Positions 32,201 to 47,200 of a stretch of DNA of 64,000 nt are shown piece after piece; position 1 is the stretch's first letter; each line of letters starts with the position of its first letter. The stretch comes from Zonotrichia leucophrys gambelii (Eukaryota; Chordata; Aves; Passeriformes; Passerellidae), in assembly GCF_028769735.1 (NCBI RefSeq), contig NC_088177.1:14138599-14202598 (forward strand), given 5' to 3'. The position numbers and the translations under genes were made by a program. The notes below the pieces were generated by a model. It was not told the DNA's origin. It searched no databases and worked only from the letters and a program-made list of their open reading frames with translations.

Positions 32201-35184
32201 TTCTAGAAGACTGATTCTTAGCAATTCTCTTCAAAGCTTTGTGCACCTTAATACAGATTTCTGTGGCCGCCAGTGAAACTCTGCACTGTGTGTGCATGCA
32301 AGCTGGAGCTGCTGAGGTGTCCTGAGCAACAAAAGGTTCCAAACACATCTGGTAACTGTGCTTTCCTGACTGTACATTTTGGAAATAACTAAGAGGGCTT
32401 TTCTGTCCTAATGGATGTGCATTTGTTATAAGGGGTTATATTGATAACTTTGGAATACCATCAGTGTTTGAGAGGGTGGTTCAGAGCATTTGTATTTGGA
32501 AAGTTTTTAGAAAGTGGTTTGCACTTTAAACATTGCTGTGCATTGGGATGGACTGGACTCTTTCCCAGTTATGCTCAGTAGAAGGTTTGTTAGCTTGGAC
32601 CAGTGTGTCTGAACAGAGTTGTCAGCTCATGACAGCTCTGAACACTGGTCATGTTCAGGACCCCAAATGCTTCTTCAAGTCTGCATAGCAGAGACAAACC
32701 CCTTCTCTACATCTGCAGAACATCTGCAATGTATTTTACCTACCTGTGGGTAAAATCCTGGACATGAAATTCTGTTATACAGGAAGGGTCAATCCAATCC
32801 TTTGGAACCATGATAGTTAACCCTATGTTTGGGATCCTGCCTGAGTCCTGCAAGTTATTAACTTTTTCATACTCTCAATAGGTCTCTGACAAATTTCCTT
32901 TATAGTAGTGAAAATGGCTGCTGCTGGTTTCCCAATGTTCCATTTGTTGAGTCAGTCAGTGTAGTGCAGGCTGATATTCTCTTCGCTGCTGAGCTGTAAT
33001 TTCTGAGATACAGAGTCTGTGAGTAGTTTTATGTATATACATCTAGACAGATGTATATCTAGTCAGACCAGGTCAAAAATTAATGGGCATTTTGCCATAT
33101 GTTCTTCTTTTCTTAGTCCTTTACCCTTTTGCCAACCATATTAATGAAGAATTTATGCTACAAGTGCCCTGATTAAAGAGAATTTGATAATGTTGTGGTC
33201 CCTAAAGCTGTGTTCGTTATGCACCACTGGAACAAGATGTTATACCAAAACTACTTTTAATATCCAGTAGGCTTAACAGCCCTTAAGTGACAGAGACGGA
33301 AGGAATTCATGGTGGTTGGTAAAAAAAACCTTTTTGTTCTTGCTTGGTGCAATTTTATCTGAATGCTACCTTTCTGTCTAAGTTTAGACAGAGAGGATTG
33401 TGACTACAGGAAGCCAAGTTATCTCCTTCCAGCCTCACAATCTTTCAAAAGGAATTTTATTGGGATGGGAACAGATTCAAACTGTGCAGTGTCACACTAT
33501 GAAGCGGTGCTTGTCTTCTGATTTGTCACAAGAGGGGGCTGGAGTTCTTTGCAATGGCTAAAAGCTGATCTGTTAACTGAATGTCTTTTAGTTGGTTGGT
33601 TGATCTTATCTTTTTGTGAGGATAAGGGAAGTCCTTCTCTTATGGGTTTTTTGTTGAATTCTACTGTTTTTCAAGGATAGACTTAAAAGTTATTGAAAAG
33701 CTTAAATTAAAAAAGGCACTTGGTAAGAAACCAGTTGTTCTATTCTCGTTTTAATTTTGTACCTTGATGCCAAATACATAATTGCAAAAACAATGATGTA
33801 AAAAGGATTCTTGGGCATGGTCATACTGTATGGCAGTGAAATTCATAGACTAGGAGCTGTGAAAAAAATCTCTGTGAAAAACTGTATTTCTTTAGGGGAA
33901 CCATCATGAGGTAAACCCAAGCCATGAGCTGTCCAAGCTAAAGTAAATGAAATAATGGTGCTTTGTAGACTTGAGACACTATCCCTGTTTTGCTGGTATT
34001 TTTAGCATGCCAGCATCCTTTTTAAAGGCTCTGTCCTTTATTTGTAATAGGGTGACAAATATCACTGTCATTGCCCTGTTTTGGAATGCTAACTTTGAGC
34101 AGGTTTTGGAAAAAGTAATAGTAGAGCTCTAGATCCAGTTTTATTTGGTGGACAATCTCTGAAGGATCTGGAATTTTGGAGGATTCTATAAATCTTTGCC
34201 TTATTCATTCACCTTTTAGCATGCAGAGCCAGAAGGAGGAGTGCATTTCATTTATTAGTATTTATAGTATTTATAGTATTTTCAGCACCCAGTGCTGGGA
34301 GAGTGCCCACCTTTCTCAGTGGAGAAGGATGATGTGACTGAGGAGGCAGTGTCTTTCATATCTAATGAATAAAAGGCCTGGAAGGGTCTGATCTCCAGCT
34401 TTACAGGAGAAAAAACTAGTCTGAAATGATTGCAAAGTCTTTGTTTGGTCAGTAGTGAATTATTACGATGCAAGAAAGGTAATGTAGAAGTTCTGTTTCT
34501 GTCTGTGAGTACCTCTAAACCTTCTTGTTCTTTCCAATTCTGGGAAGAACTTAGTAATTTCTCTTTGAAATATTGGTTTATGTGCCTTAAGTCTTAGAAA
34601 ACCTTTCTCATTCATATCTACATTAGCCAATTTCTGAGCTTCTATTGTGTAGTATTAAATGCCCGTAAATATCGTGAGGGTTGGACCTTTCTCTAGAAAA
34701 TCTCACCCTGCAGCAATAAACTGATTTCATATCTTGCACATCTGGCAGCAATTCAAATGTTTTAAAATACCAACAATGCTCCTGGAAGATCTCTGTACAC
34801 AGCTGAGTGGCTTTGCAGGGTGGGGTCAGTGGCTCTTTCATTTTATGCCTTAATGTTTTCAGTGTCTGAGAATATTTATTGTGTGAGTTTTCTTAGAACT
34901 AATAGAATATAATAAAAAAAAATGCTGTATTTTTAGGAGGGAAATGATTTTCAAGGTAGCAGCACATATGCTTTGAGAAACAATAATGAATGCAAAATGA
35001 AGAGGAATAATTTTTAAACGCTGTTATTAACACATGTGAAAGCATATAGGCAGCAGAACTGCATGCATCTCTTGTGAGTTACAGCATAATAGACACATAT
35101 TTTTTGTTCCTGAAAAAGAGCACTACTTTTCCTCTTCAACTTTTTTTTTAATTTCATTTTGATATTCTGTTGAGAATTGCAACC
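26227..35184. other. intergenic, no gene seen
   Basis: About 9 kb of AT-rich sequence. Short open frames (for example 26321-26677 minus, 30117-30428 plus, 30944-31231 plus) lack splice context, domain motifs or recognisable homology. No RNA gene or clear transposon identified. Confidence 0.65.
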
Positions 35185-35254
35185 AAAGAAGGGAAAAAAG
35201 AGAGAGAAAAAGAAGAATAAAGGAAAAGAAATAGAGAAAAAAATACAGAAAAAA
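35185..35254. repeat. purine-rich tract
   Basis: About 70 bp almost entirely A and G on the plus strand (AAGAAGGG, AGAGAGAAAAAGAAG, AGGAAAAGAAA), broken only by a few T and one C. Confidence 0.85.
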
Positions 35255-38200
35255 TCTCTTGGGCATTGCAGTGGTAAATAAAATAGCTCAAACTTAAGTG
35301 GGTTTTGTCTTAGAATTACTGAAGAATTGAGGAGGGATTATATCCTCACTCTTTTCTGCTGTTGTTATTGAGTACAGCAGAGTTCACAAATCAAATGTAG
35401 GGCACCAAAAACGGTTGCCACAATGCAAGCTGTGATTTGCTTTGAATTCACTCTTGGGAACTTTGAACAAAGGTCAGCACTAGTTCCATCACCCCTCCCA
35501 TTTGTATTTTCCCACACTTTTCTTTTTCCCACAACTGAAGGAATCTATCTGGTGCTCATTTATGTCCATGGTGTTGTTTCATGTTTGAAATGTGACATGT
35601 AATAATCATAAACTGGAGTTTTATGAGATGCTGTCATTAATTCTGTCATGTTTCTGTCAGTGAAATGAGGACTCTTTCCTCCTCTTGTTTTCAAGTCAGG
35701 AATACTTTTTCTTTCATTTGCAATCAATTCTCTTCTGTAGATTTTTAAATTTTTTTTCCTCAACAGTGTTTTTTTTTTTTTTTTTACTTAGAACAGAGTC
35801 TGGACAGGAAGATTTTTTTTAGCACTACTTCATTGTGACCAAGAATTCAAAATCTGAGGGTAGGCACTGGCTGTTCACCAGGAATTGTGGAGTACACCCC
35901 ATTTACCTTCTCCTAGCTTATTGTTTGTGCTGACCTTCATCCCTAGCTGAAAGACATGAAGAAGGCTAAAAGCCCTTTTTATTTTTGTGGGGATTATTGC
36001 TGCTAAGAATAAGATCCATGGGGACAAAAGAAAAAATGTGTTTTGCAAATTTTTGTTTTTAATTTTTCTTCAAAGCATCAGGTAGAGACTTTGTGTCTTT
36101 CACTTCACTAAGTAAGAAAATCCCAGTTCTTTGTTATATGTGAGAGTTTCAAATTGATACAGGTTTTAAAAACAGCTGGCAATAGAGAAGACTTTGTAGG
36201 TCATAGTCTTCCCATCATAAAGTCTTTGCACTGGTCTTCAGCTGTTCAAATAAACATACCTCTGCTTCTTGCCTTCCTGCTGAGAAATCAGTGCATGAGC
36301 CCAAAGCAACAGGTGTCGTGCTACACTACCAAGCAGAATAGCATTTTGTTTGGAAGACCTTTCTACTGATGCTGTTAGTTCACTTACTGTCCTCAATATT
36401 AAAGCTATCAAGTTTTAAAGGGCCTCAAAGGGTAAAAGTTACCAGGGAAATTTACTAGGCTTGTGTGTCTTTTAAGACAAATATATATTTTGCTGACACA
36501 CTTGTTTCTGTTGACCTTGCTCTAAGCAGGAGGTTTGCCTACAAAACAACCATAAGATCCTTCCAGTTTAGTGACTTTATTATTTGATGCTGGTGACACT
36601 GCATGGTATGAGTAATCCATTTATCCTAGCCAGGTAAACCTGATAAAACACTAAATGTGCCTATCAGCTGTTGCTCTTGTGCTGTAGTTCTTGTTTTCAT
36701 GTTACCTTCTTGTGGTCTGCAGACAGGAAAGCTCTTGCATTGGGAAATCCTGTTTTTCTCAGGTGAAATTCATGTACAGTCTGAACAATGAACCAGCTAG
36801 AGTGATAGTGGCACAGTTAAGTGTTCAGCTCTGGAATACCAGAATGTCATTGGCAACAAAGCAATTTTACCCTGTGGTCTTGAATATCCTGTGGGAACAA
36901 CAAGCTGCTCTGGAATATAATGCAAACAGCACTTAAAATATGAATAGAGGAGTCAAGAGTGTGTATTTGAGAAAGCCCAACCAAAGAGTGCACAGAAAAA
37001 GGCTGAGCACTCTGAGATGTGCAGAGTTAGCTGCTAACTCAGTTTATAGCTGAACTCATTGTTGGCTCTTGGTCAGTAATGGATATCCTCTCATATGCAA
37101 GAAATCAGACAAAAATAAGCAAGTTTTATTGTATCCTGTTCTGTTAAATAAACTTCTTTGCTCATTCTCAACACAGCTGAGATGCCATTATAATAGCTCT
37201 AATATTTTCCTAAGTAAAAATAAATTCAGAAGGAAGGGGAAAAATAATCTCTGAAATATATTTTAGTTCCAAAGTGAAAACGAAAAATCAGCAAGCAAAG
37301 CTGTCTATTGTTACCTGAAGATTTTTAGATCATTATTCTTCTGACAGCCAAAAGTAATGAAAAGAAATGGGTTCATTTTCTCTGTGAAAAACATCATAGA
37401 AATTGGACAGTTCAGGTTTGGGGATTTCTCTGGGGGGGAGTGGGGGAATCAATCAAATCTTTTCTGCCAAAATCTCCAGTGTTAATGATAATAAAAAATT
37501 AGTATTTTCTGAAGAAGAGCATTTAATACAGATTTCCTGACCAGCTTTAGTTTGTTATTTTATTTGATAATGCTTGTAATACTGCAAAAGGGTTCTCTAG
37601 GACAAGAACAGGACATTCGTGACTGATTTATTTGCTGACATTAGCTGTGGGAAAGTCACCTTTTGGCAATTATTTTTTGCAAATGTAATTCTGGTAGCAT
37701 AAAGATTGTAAGCACTAAGGTTTCTATAATTAAGGTTACCTTCACTTGCTCTTTATTGAATTAGTTCTATTTTTCTATTATAAGGGTGGTATTTCCAGTA
37801 CCCTGTTCCCATGGGAAATTTTATTTATCAAGCCTCATCGGATGCCTTTTTATGAAAATGTATATCCAACTCTTTGCTAAGTTAGCTGATTAGTTTGTAT
37901 CAAATATCACCATCTGTTCTTATTATCTGACAGAAAAGCAGATGATCAGGCTAGAGGTGCCTTAGGGCTGGTGTGAGTTGAAAGTTCAGATGTTAGATAC
38001 ACTGGCATAAACTGTATCTTCCTTCCTACCATAGAATTGGAGTGAGAAAAGGATTAGAGGTGCTGCCTCTGTGGTTTGTTCCTGTTTCTTTGGGAAGGCA
38101 CACCCTCAGAATGTGGGAAAGCAGTGTCTTTCTCCTGAGTGCTGTGATTATTCCATCTCTAGGCTGCTCTGCTGGCTGCAAACATGTGCTGTGTGGCCAC

Positions 38201-41200
38201 TGTGGGCCACAGTGAGAATGGAGTTAAAATCTGGGAGAGGAGCCTCTGCTGCTGCTGCTGCTCAGATTCCCTTTTACTTGGCAGCTGAGCTCTGTATGGT
38301 GCTATAAATCAGGTAGCCATAAAAAGAAAAATTGTCACAGAAGGAAGTGGAATATGATAAACTTCTGTTTACAGCCCAAGTGACTTCCTTTCAAGCTCTC
38401 CTTTTAGGAAACAGAAATATCACCCTAAGCTATTTGGTGAATTAATGCCCATTGAATCTATTCAATACACATTCATTGCTCTTGTGATGGAGAATAGACA
38501 CTTTAATTGGAGACTTGGGCTCTTTGTGCTGGGCACTGTCCAAGAGCATATTGAAAAGACTGAGCTGGCTCTAAAGGCTTTACATTTTAATATACCAGAC
38601 AGAGAAAGGAAAGGGCTTTCTTTTTCCTCCCTCCTCCCCCAACTGCAGGATATTTGATGCATGTTTGTAATTCTGGCTAGATGCTTTTCTTTATGGAGAA
38701 CCACACAATTTCAGTATGGCCATTCTGGCTGTAAATGGACTTTTAGTAAAACTTGTATGTAGTTGCTGTGCTTCATTAACATACTACAACCCAACACAGC
38801 TTTTAAAAGAAGGCACAAAGCACTACATTGAAGGTGGGCTGTACTCTTCAGAATGACCTTGTTCTGTCATTCATTCAAAGCTACGCTGATGCAGTGTGTT
38901 CATCAGGGAGATACAGTTCAACTGATGACTGTCAGTGGTATTCCATGGTGTCATTGCAGTGTTTAGGAACTTGGCTCTTGGGCCCTGCATGCATTGTGCC
39001 ATGCAGGGGAGCATAAACTCCAGGTGATTGGTCCTGTCTTAATAAGTTTAATCGACACGAGAGGGAAAAAAAATAAAAAGAGACACTGACATATAAGGAA
39101 TTAAATAAATGGTCAAGATGAACAGGTGAAAAAATCCTATAAAAGCACATTTGCTCCTGAATCCTAGAGTGCCTTTTATTCCATTTTTCCAGAAACAGAA
39201 AACTGGTAAACTTCAGCATTTCAATAAAACAAATGACCTAAAACCACTGAATCAGTGATTTAAAATCCAATCTTTGGAACAGTTTCTTATGGCCAGCCAC
39301 CAGTAAGCTTGATGATTCCATGTGATTTCTTACTCATTTAGAGCTCTCTGTTTAACTACAGTATTAGGGAAGATGAAGGAATGAGTGGAGTTTTTATAGA
39401 GTTTGCTGCTTAATCTTCAAATTATAGTTAGACCCCTACCTGATACTATGAAAAGATGTGAGAAGTGTTCAATGTTTTAATCATGTTCTGTCTACAGAGA
39501 ATACAGATTTTTTTCAGTCCTCCTGAGCTGCTGTGTCTGCCCCTGTAAATTTTGTGATTCTGACTAATATAAATACATCACATTTTCCTTTATTAATAGT
39601 GGCCAGTGTTAGATGTGATAATAAAATACATGTCTTCATTTGTAGTTTGGATTTTGGAAATCCCCATAGACCAACTGAGGAAGTGCAAAGAGACCAACCC
39701 GAAATGTCCTGGGAGAATTTCCAAAAAAAGCAAAGCAGCAAGAAATAAAAGTCAAAATAATGTCTTTAATTCTCTATGCCCTAAATTCTTAGAAGACAAC
39801 TACTGTTTCACCTCTCTGGAAAAATCACAGTGTTATGATGTTGATATTTTTCAGCTACTGAAGACTGAAAATATTTAAGGCTGTAGTTAGGGACTCTGTT
39901 CCTGCCCCTGTCTCTCAGCTCTTTGATATTGAATGCCTATGTTGAGCTCACCTGAGAATAGGTCTGAAAACAGAGAAATTAAATATATGCAGCCAACTGG
40001 AGTCTCCCTACTTTCCTTCCCAGTTCAGTGGAGCACTGTGACCAGTGCAGACTGGTTTGGATAGGGCTTGGTGTTTTTTTCTCTCTGCTGCTGCCCTGAC
40101 TTTTCCTCTTGCCTGTTCATGGCCTGCTTTGACTTCAAATCAATTTGTGATGCTGGCCTTACTTAGGGCAAGACACTGTTCCAAAAGTTAAGTTTCAAGA
40201 GATAATATAAGATGAAAAACTATTCCCTAGGGGTTGTGCAGAAAGCATGCTTATAATTTTGGGAATGCATTCCTTAATTCTTATCTTGTGTTTTTGAATA
40301 AATCTTCTACAGTTATGAGACTTCAGTGACATCAGAGTATAATCTCACAGATCATGGTAACTTGAGATATATAGAATAATAAAATTAATAGATCTTGTAG
40401 TTGCTTTCTCTACTGGGCAGAGTTAATTTGTTTTTACTGTGGGAAGATTGGTCCATGTTGGGAGTTTACTATGTTTACTATGATTCTGTGGCCCTAGTGG
40501 GTGGTTTTTTTTTGGTTTTTTTGGGTTTTTTTTTGTTATTCAAAGACAAAATGTTAGGGTGGAAGATCTGACTTCAAAACTTCCCAAGATAAGCAAAACT
40601 TCTTCATGCTACACCTGTTAAAATAAATAATTGTGTTGCATTTAGTGGGACTAGACGTGCTGGCAGCTTGTGCACTGAAATGCTTTACAGGAGACCAGCC
40701 AATGCATTCTATAGCTCACCTAATGCACCTTTATTATAATGCTGTTTCTGGTGAATATATGTGGATAAAGAAAAAGGAATTACAGATTTCTGTAATGAGC
40801 ATTTAGAAGATAAACCTTACCAAAATAATTCATCAACAACACACTTGTCAATGATTAATCCTTTACTCATTCTACAAATCTGTTGGTTTATAACAAACTA
40901 TCCCTGAACACACAATACTGCAGAGTTTGTGCTATGTAGTTAGGACTATAGATTAAATCCTTTGTGGTTCTTAGCATCTGAGACTAAGGTGATCATTTCT
41001 TCCTTCTCTGATTTTCCTTGACTGTGTGTGATGGTTTTTTGCTAATGCCCTCTCCCTTCCCAAAGGGGTATCACAGGGCTCATCAACACATCATCAAAGT
41101 TTTGACTTTGCTGGTTAACCTTCATGAATGGAGGTTGTTGTGCTTCTCTTGTCTGACAGCTTTGGTGATGTGAATGCCTGCTTCATGTACTCACACTCCT

Positions 41201-44200
41201 GTCCTTCCCTCTTTGGAGATCAACATATTGATCACATATTTGTATAAAATGTTTTTACTTCATATAACAGATGAGATACATATGAAAATTTATTATTAGA
41301 TTCAATTTAATCTCTCTTCTGGCAACATTTTTTTTTAATGCCTGGCATGATACATGATACAAAACTGACATCTGGATAACATTCATGAGAGACACTTCAG
41401 AAGTTCTTTTCAGATTAAGCATTTCTGCAACAAAGCTCTGCAACCATTTAGATGAATGTGCTTGAATCTCACAGAATGAAAGGCAAATATAAATGTTGCT
41501 CCATCTCCCTGGGACACATTTTCTTTTCTTTCACACATTTTTCTGGAGGACTTTGCATCTCACTCTAACACCAACACCTGCTCCTTTCAGTGGTTGTTTC
41601 CTTGCCCCAGCAACTCTAGCTAGCAGCAACTCTGTTAAGCTTAAGAGCAGCACACATAAGAAAGGCTTTTGAATTTGGAAGAGCTTTCATTGCTCCAGCA
41701 GCTGTTCCTGATGTTCCATCAGAAATCTGGATGGAAGTCAGTTGGACCCCATGGACTTAGGTGTCTTTCTTGTGAAGTTATTACATTATACATTCTGAAA
41801 GTTCAAGGATCTTTTAAAAGTGATTTAAGAACCAGCTATTTGTTGTCACATACAGTAATTTCTAAACTGCATTTTTTCCCATCAATTCTATGTGGGCATC
41901 TCTTTTTAAAAGTAATTTTTATTCAAGACTGCAAAACATTGGTCTAAACAGATTTTGTTCATTAAGCCTTTCCTTCATAATACCACATTTCAGTTATAAT
42001 ACTAGATCTGGAAATCTCCTTTCTAGCAGCTCTTCATTTTAATATTCTATTTCATAAGAGCAGTAGCAGAAAGAACAGCCTACAAAGAGTATAGAAGAGG
42101 CATAAAAATGCATCAATATCCCATAATAAGGAAAAAAAGGCAAAATTCCACTCACTATTTTTGTTCAAGAGCTACTACAGCAGCCTAAAAGCGGCCTCAC
42201 AGTCAGGCAGGCAATGGTTCAGTTAATTGATTTGGAATGTATATGATAAAATTCTTTCCCACTGGCTTGTATGAATTTTCTTCAAGGCTAGATAATTCTA
42301 AAAGACAGGAAAATTTTTTTCAGATTTTTTTTTTTCTTTTTTGGTGTAAATAATAGAGTTCCATAATTTTGGAGCGTTGTATATAATGACTATTTTAGGT
42401 CTCACACACAATTAGGTTATCATGGTATCTCCAGTGTCTACAAACATGTTTAGTATCCATGCTGCTGGACAGACACTTGTGCCTGTCAGCACATCTGTCC
42501 TGGGCAGAACAGAGGTGCTGACACCACACTTGCCTGTTCTAGTGCTCTCTCCAGGCTGGTGCCTTTTTCTCTATTGGTCTTCAGCACATTGAAGTAGAAA
42601 TGTTGATTTCAGCAGATGGCTGAAGAGGTAGTAGAAGGGTTTTCAATGCACGTCTTGCATAGTCTCTAACAAGTTTCTTTCTTTAAAATAATGAATAGTT
42701 TATCTTGGTTGGTGATACAAAATAATTGCCAAAACCACCAAAAAGCCCCACAAAACTTAGATTAAAATCTGGTTTTGCATGAATAGAATGAGTAAGGCAG
42801 AGGAAACAATGGTGTCAGAAGATTAACTTGTGTTGAGTTGCATTATGAGTTTTGGTATGAATGGTGCTTATTATGCCTGGGCCTGTGCAGTGACCTGTAC
42901 ACATGCCAAGCTGCCTCTCTGACCCCTTCTCCCTACACATGTTTACTGTTGCTGGCTTAGAACTGTACTCAGGGTTTATTTTGAGAGCTGTCCAGAGTCT
43001 TGAGCCAGCTGTTCATGCCTTCTGCAGGTCTGTGGGAGTCCCTCAGAGTAGAAATGCTCTGGACTGCTCACCAGGAGCCAGTAATGCTCTGAGAAAGTGC
43101 TGGCTTCTGAGGAGAATTCTTTTGCTTTAGAAAGGAGCAGAAATTGTTCATCCTGTGTTTAAAATGTTCTATTTATCAGCAGCAGCAGCAGAATCCACCT
43201 GCTCCTGAGTCACACACAGTGCAATGTATGTTGGGTGGATGTAGCTCAACAACATTACTTCTGCTAGATTGGTTCCCTTGACAATTTAGCTGCTAATAAT
43301 TTAAGTTCTTTGCTTAATGAACTATGCACATTGTTATATCATCTATGTGTAATTAGTTTCTCTACCAATGTAAAGCTCAAACATTAATATCACTATCATT
43401 TATGCTTATTTAAACATTAATATCACTAGGTACCAAAAAAGGGTCCTTTTACTTCCCTAAAGTGCCCTAAGAAATGCATCTTTATAATACCCTAAAGGAG
43501 AGCATACCTGTAACAGTTTCTTCACTTCAGATGGTATCTACTTTTTCTTCAGCCTGCTTGGTACCTTCTCTTAAACTAGAGAGAAGATATAAACTTTGTG
43601 ACATTTCCAAGAAGCTGTTCACTATTTATGATAAGATAATTCTTAGCATGTAGAGTGAACAGTAAGCAATAACTATGGTTTTTCAGAACCAATACATAGG
43701 GAACAATTTCTTCCTGTGTTCTAATTTATGAGTTTGATAAGCTTCATGAATGGAATCAAAATATTCTCATGAGCTGTTGGTGGTTTTTAACAGTATCCAC
43801 TAAAGCCTTTGGCTTATTTTTGTAAGGAATCTGAAAATATACCCCCAGGAGATTCAAGTTTGAAATGATTCAAGCTTTTGAAATTATCTAGACACATGGA
43901 CTGTTTCCTTAAGGTTCTTTATTTTTTTTTTTAATATTTCAGGTTCAAAAAAGGTTATAGATTATTTTTGCCCCTCTTTTCTACTCTGCAGATATATGCA
44001 CATCTGGAGCATTTGAAAAAATCTGTTACAATATAAAGTTAAGCAATTGTCTAACATTAATACCAGAAATCTTTGTAGTGATTTTTGGCCTGCAGTTTTC
44101 AAGATACCTTATGATGTTTGTACCAAATGCAAAATCTTTGCTACAGGTCATCACACCATCTTTAGGTTCTCTTTCCTGGGGATTTTTTTCTAAACTAGAG

Positions 44201-47200
44201 ATTGAAAGTGTCACTAGTGTTCTTCCATGGTTTGAACCAACTGTTTAGAAAAATGCAATTTGCACAGTGAGTTAGAACCGCAATAAAAGGATTTTCCATG
44301 TATTTTCCTTCAGAGAATTCTGAGACGTGTGGCACATTTCAAGTGCAGTTCTGTAAATGGAGACGGCACTCTTTGAAGAGTTTGAGGCTTCAAAATCCCT
44401 TGGTGGCCTCTGGGTACATCCCATGTTCTATAGCTCCAAGAATTTGGTGTGCATGGCTGTCCAGATCAGACTGCAGCTCCCTGTCAGTCTCTTCTCCTGA
44501 CACCCCCTTAGGCCAGGGTGTATCCAAGGTGCTCCTTCCTGGGGTGCCTTGTGGATGTGTGCAGGGCATTGTGCTGCCATTGCCACCGAGGCACTGACAG
44601 GCAGCCACAGACAGGGTGTGATTTTGTGTTGTGGCTGATGGGAGAATACAGGTGTGTCCTCTGCACTCTCCTGGAAGACAGAAAAATAGAATCAGCACTT
44701 CTGAAATGATTGAAGGGCAGAGACAGGAGTACAGTGAGAACTGACCCACAGCTGATCCAAAGAGAATCCCTGCAGCTGCATGTGCAATGATTACAGACAG
44801 AAATGGGTATAGTCTTGGTCAGGTACAGCTCTTTGCTTGCTCTATGGTCACTACTTCTTCCATGTATTTATGTTGGTTCTGTTAGCACTAAATGCCAGGT
44901 TGCCTCCCCACATCCTTCCGTAGCTTTTTTGAGGCTCTCTTGTGTTTTAAAATCAAAGACACGTGTGCAAAATCATCAACAAGGATATCAGGGTAATATA
45001 TTTATCTCACAACAGCCAATTTTAAATGTCAGTCATAGAGAACAATCAATATTGTTTACCTGTATAGGTTCACATTGCTTGTGGAAGCCAATCAGTGAAG
45101 AATTATCTTTGACCTAAATGACAGCCATCTACATTTTGCTTTTTCACCAGTAAGTTCTCCACTGCCTTATTCTTATTGCACTGAAGATAATGCCTAGCAG
45201 TTAAGAGAATCAGAATATTTTAAAGGTTTTTTCCCTAATTTTCCCAATTATCTTAATTTCTCTAAAAGCATCACGCTCTTCAAATGTGGCTGTCAGTGTA
45301 TTTCATTGTGTAAAATATTAGATGTCATTGTAGGTAATTATTTGAAATGTGAAGCCCTGTGCAGATTCCTTACACTGCACATCAGCTTTTTCTGTAGAAG
45401 GCATGAATAGAGGTTTTTTAAGACAGGCTTTGTCCTGAGGACCTGTATTGTGAAGTTAGCATATATGCTAATGAATGACATGCAATTAGATTGCTTAGCA
45501 AAGCCTCAGCATTTTCAAGCCACTTTTATCTTAAAACATACCACAAAAAATGGGCTGTGCTTTTTGTTGCTCAGCTAGATATTAAGCCATACAATCTCTT
45601 TCTAATTAAATAAGGCATCTTTACAAAATACTTGTGACCACAAACAAAGCTGGCTGAGTTATGCTTTGGTTTGGCTTGTGGTGGTTTTTTTTTTCTTGGT
45701 GTTTTTGTTTTTGTTTTTATCTAATTTTTTTTTAATTTTTTTTTTTTAGAAAAGCACAAAATTCAAAAGCAAATACCTTGGAATATGAGAAGTCTTTTGA
45801 ATAATCCTTGAGTGACTAAAAATTCTGCATCAAATTCCAGTAGTAAAAAACTTTTAATTATGATAACATAGTGGCATTTTGAATTTGACCAACTATTCAG
45901 AGAATCTTTAGTAAAGTCATAAAAAATCCATCTTGCAGTGCATATTAAATTTCTGTTTGACCCATTTCTCTGTCTGAGACAGCTGTCTTTCAAATTAGTC
46001 ACTTAAATTCAGGAAAGTCTAAACTAGTGAATTAATAGAGTCTCTCTTCCAACAAATGTTAGGTTATTTAAAAGGAAATCTATTAATTATGTATAGGAAA
46101 AAGATGGTTATTAAATTTTGGAATGTAAATTTAAGCATAAGTATTAAAGGCAAAGATTGAGCAAGTACATAAAAAGATCTCTATTATCTATGGAGGAGCT
46201 CTTAGATTTACAGTTCCACTTTTTATGTTTATTGAAATACAGATTTTTAAGTCTAAGCTATGAGTTCCTCCTGTCAAAGTTTATGGCTTACAGTAGATGT
46301 TTATATGAGTATCAGCACAATAAAACTTTCACAATTGGGCAGTTTAGTAATCACATGCCTCCACGAGCTGCAATAGCTTGAAATGCATTCCTTTGACGTG
46401 CCACAGTGCTGTTCTGAAGGAGAAATGCTCTTTAAAATCAGCCACATCTGATCCAGCCCCACCCAGTCTAGCCCTTGGGAAGATGCTGTGGAGCTATCTC
46501 CTAAAAGGATATCTTTAATTAAAGAGATGCCCAGCTCTGCAGAATGATCTCCTAACCCTGCAGGGCCAGAACAATGAGTGACAGGAAAGAAGCAACTCTA
46601 TTTTGATATGGGGGACTCCTATGCAGAGGAAGGAAAAGTCTCATCAGGAGAGCTTCCATCTGCTTCAGGATGTGCTGAAATTGAAAGGACTGCCTGTGCC
46701 AAGGACACACTTTGCATACTTTTGGCTGTGCTTGTGAAGGGATTTCTTTGTGTGACTAGGCTTTACAGTAGATTTCTATAAATGTGGTGGTCTAAGAGAT
46801 TACTAGAAATTCTGTTTATGATCAGCTTCTGATTTAATATCCTAACCATATCCTGTAGTGAATTCTAGTCTAAGCCTCCTAGACTTGCGCTGCTGTTCCA
46901 TGTTGTAACTATCAGTAACTAATCACTGATTGTGAATGATGATGATTTAGGATTACCATGGTGGCACAAATGCTCCTTTGGAAATAGGTCACTGTAGCCT
47001 ACCCTTTCACTTACCAATGTAATTTGTGAGATTAGCATTGCTGGCAATTGATTCAAAACTAAGTAGTTCTAAAAGGATGAACATTTTTCCCTTAGTTTGT
47101 GCATATATTCTATTCAGCTCCTGGGGTAAGATGTTCAATGCACAGCAGAGAGATTTATTGATGTCATTTTCTTTGTGGTTTGCCTACAAAACTAGGAGCT

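Noticed and set aside
39606..39878. Possible terminal exon with a Lys-rich segment
   Set aside because: There is an AG before the frame, but no partner exon, no recognisable domain and no poly(A) pattern distinct from background.
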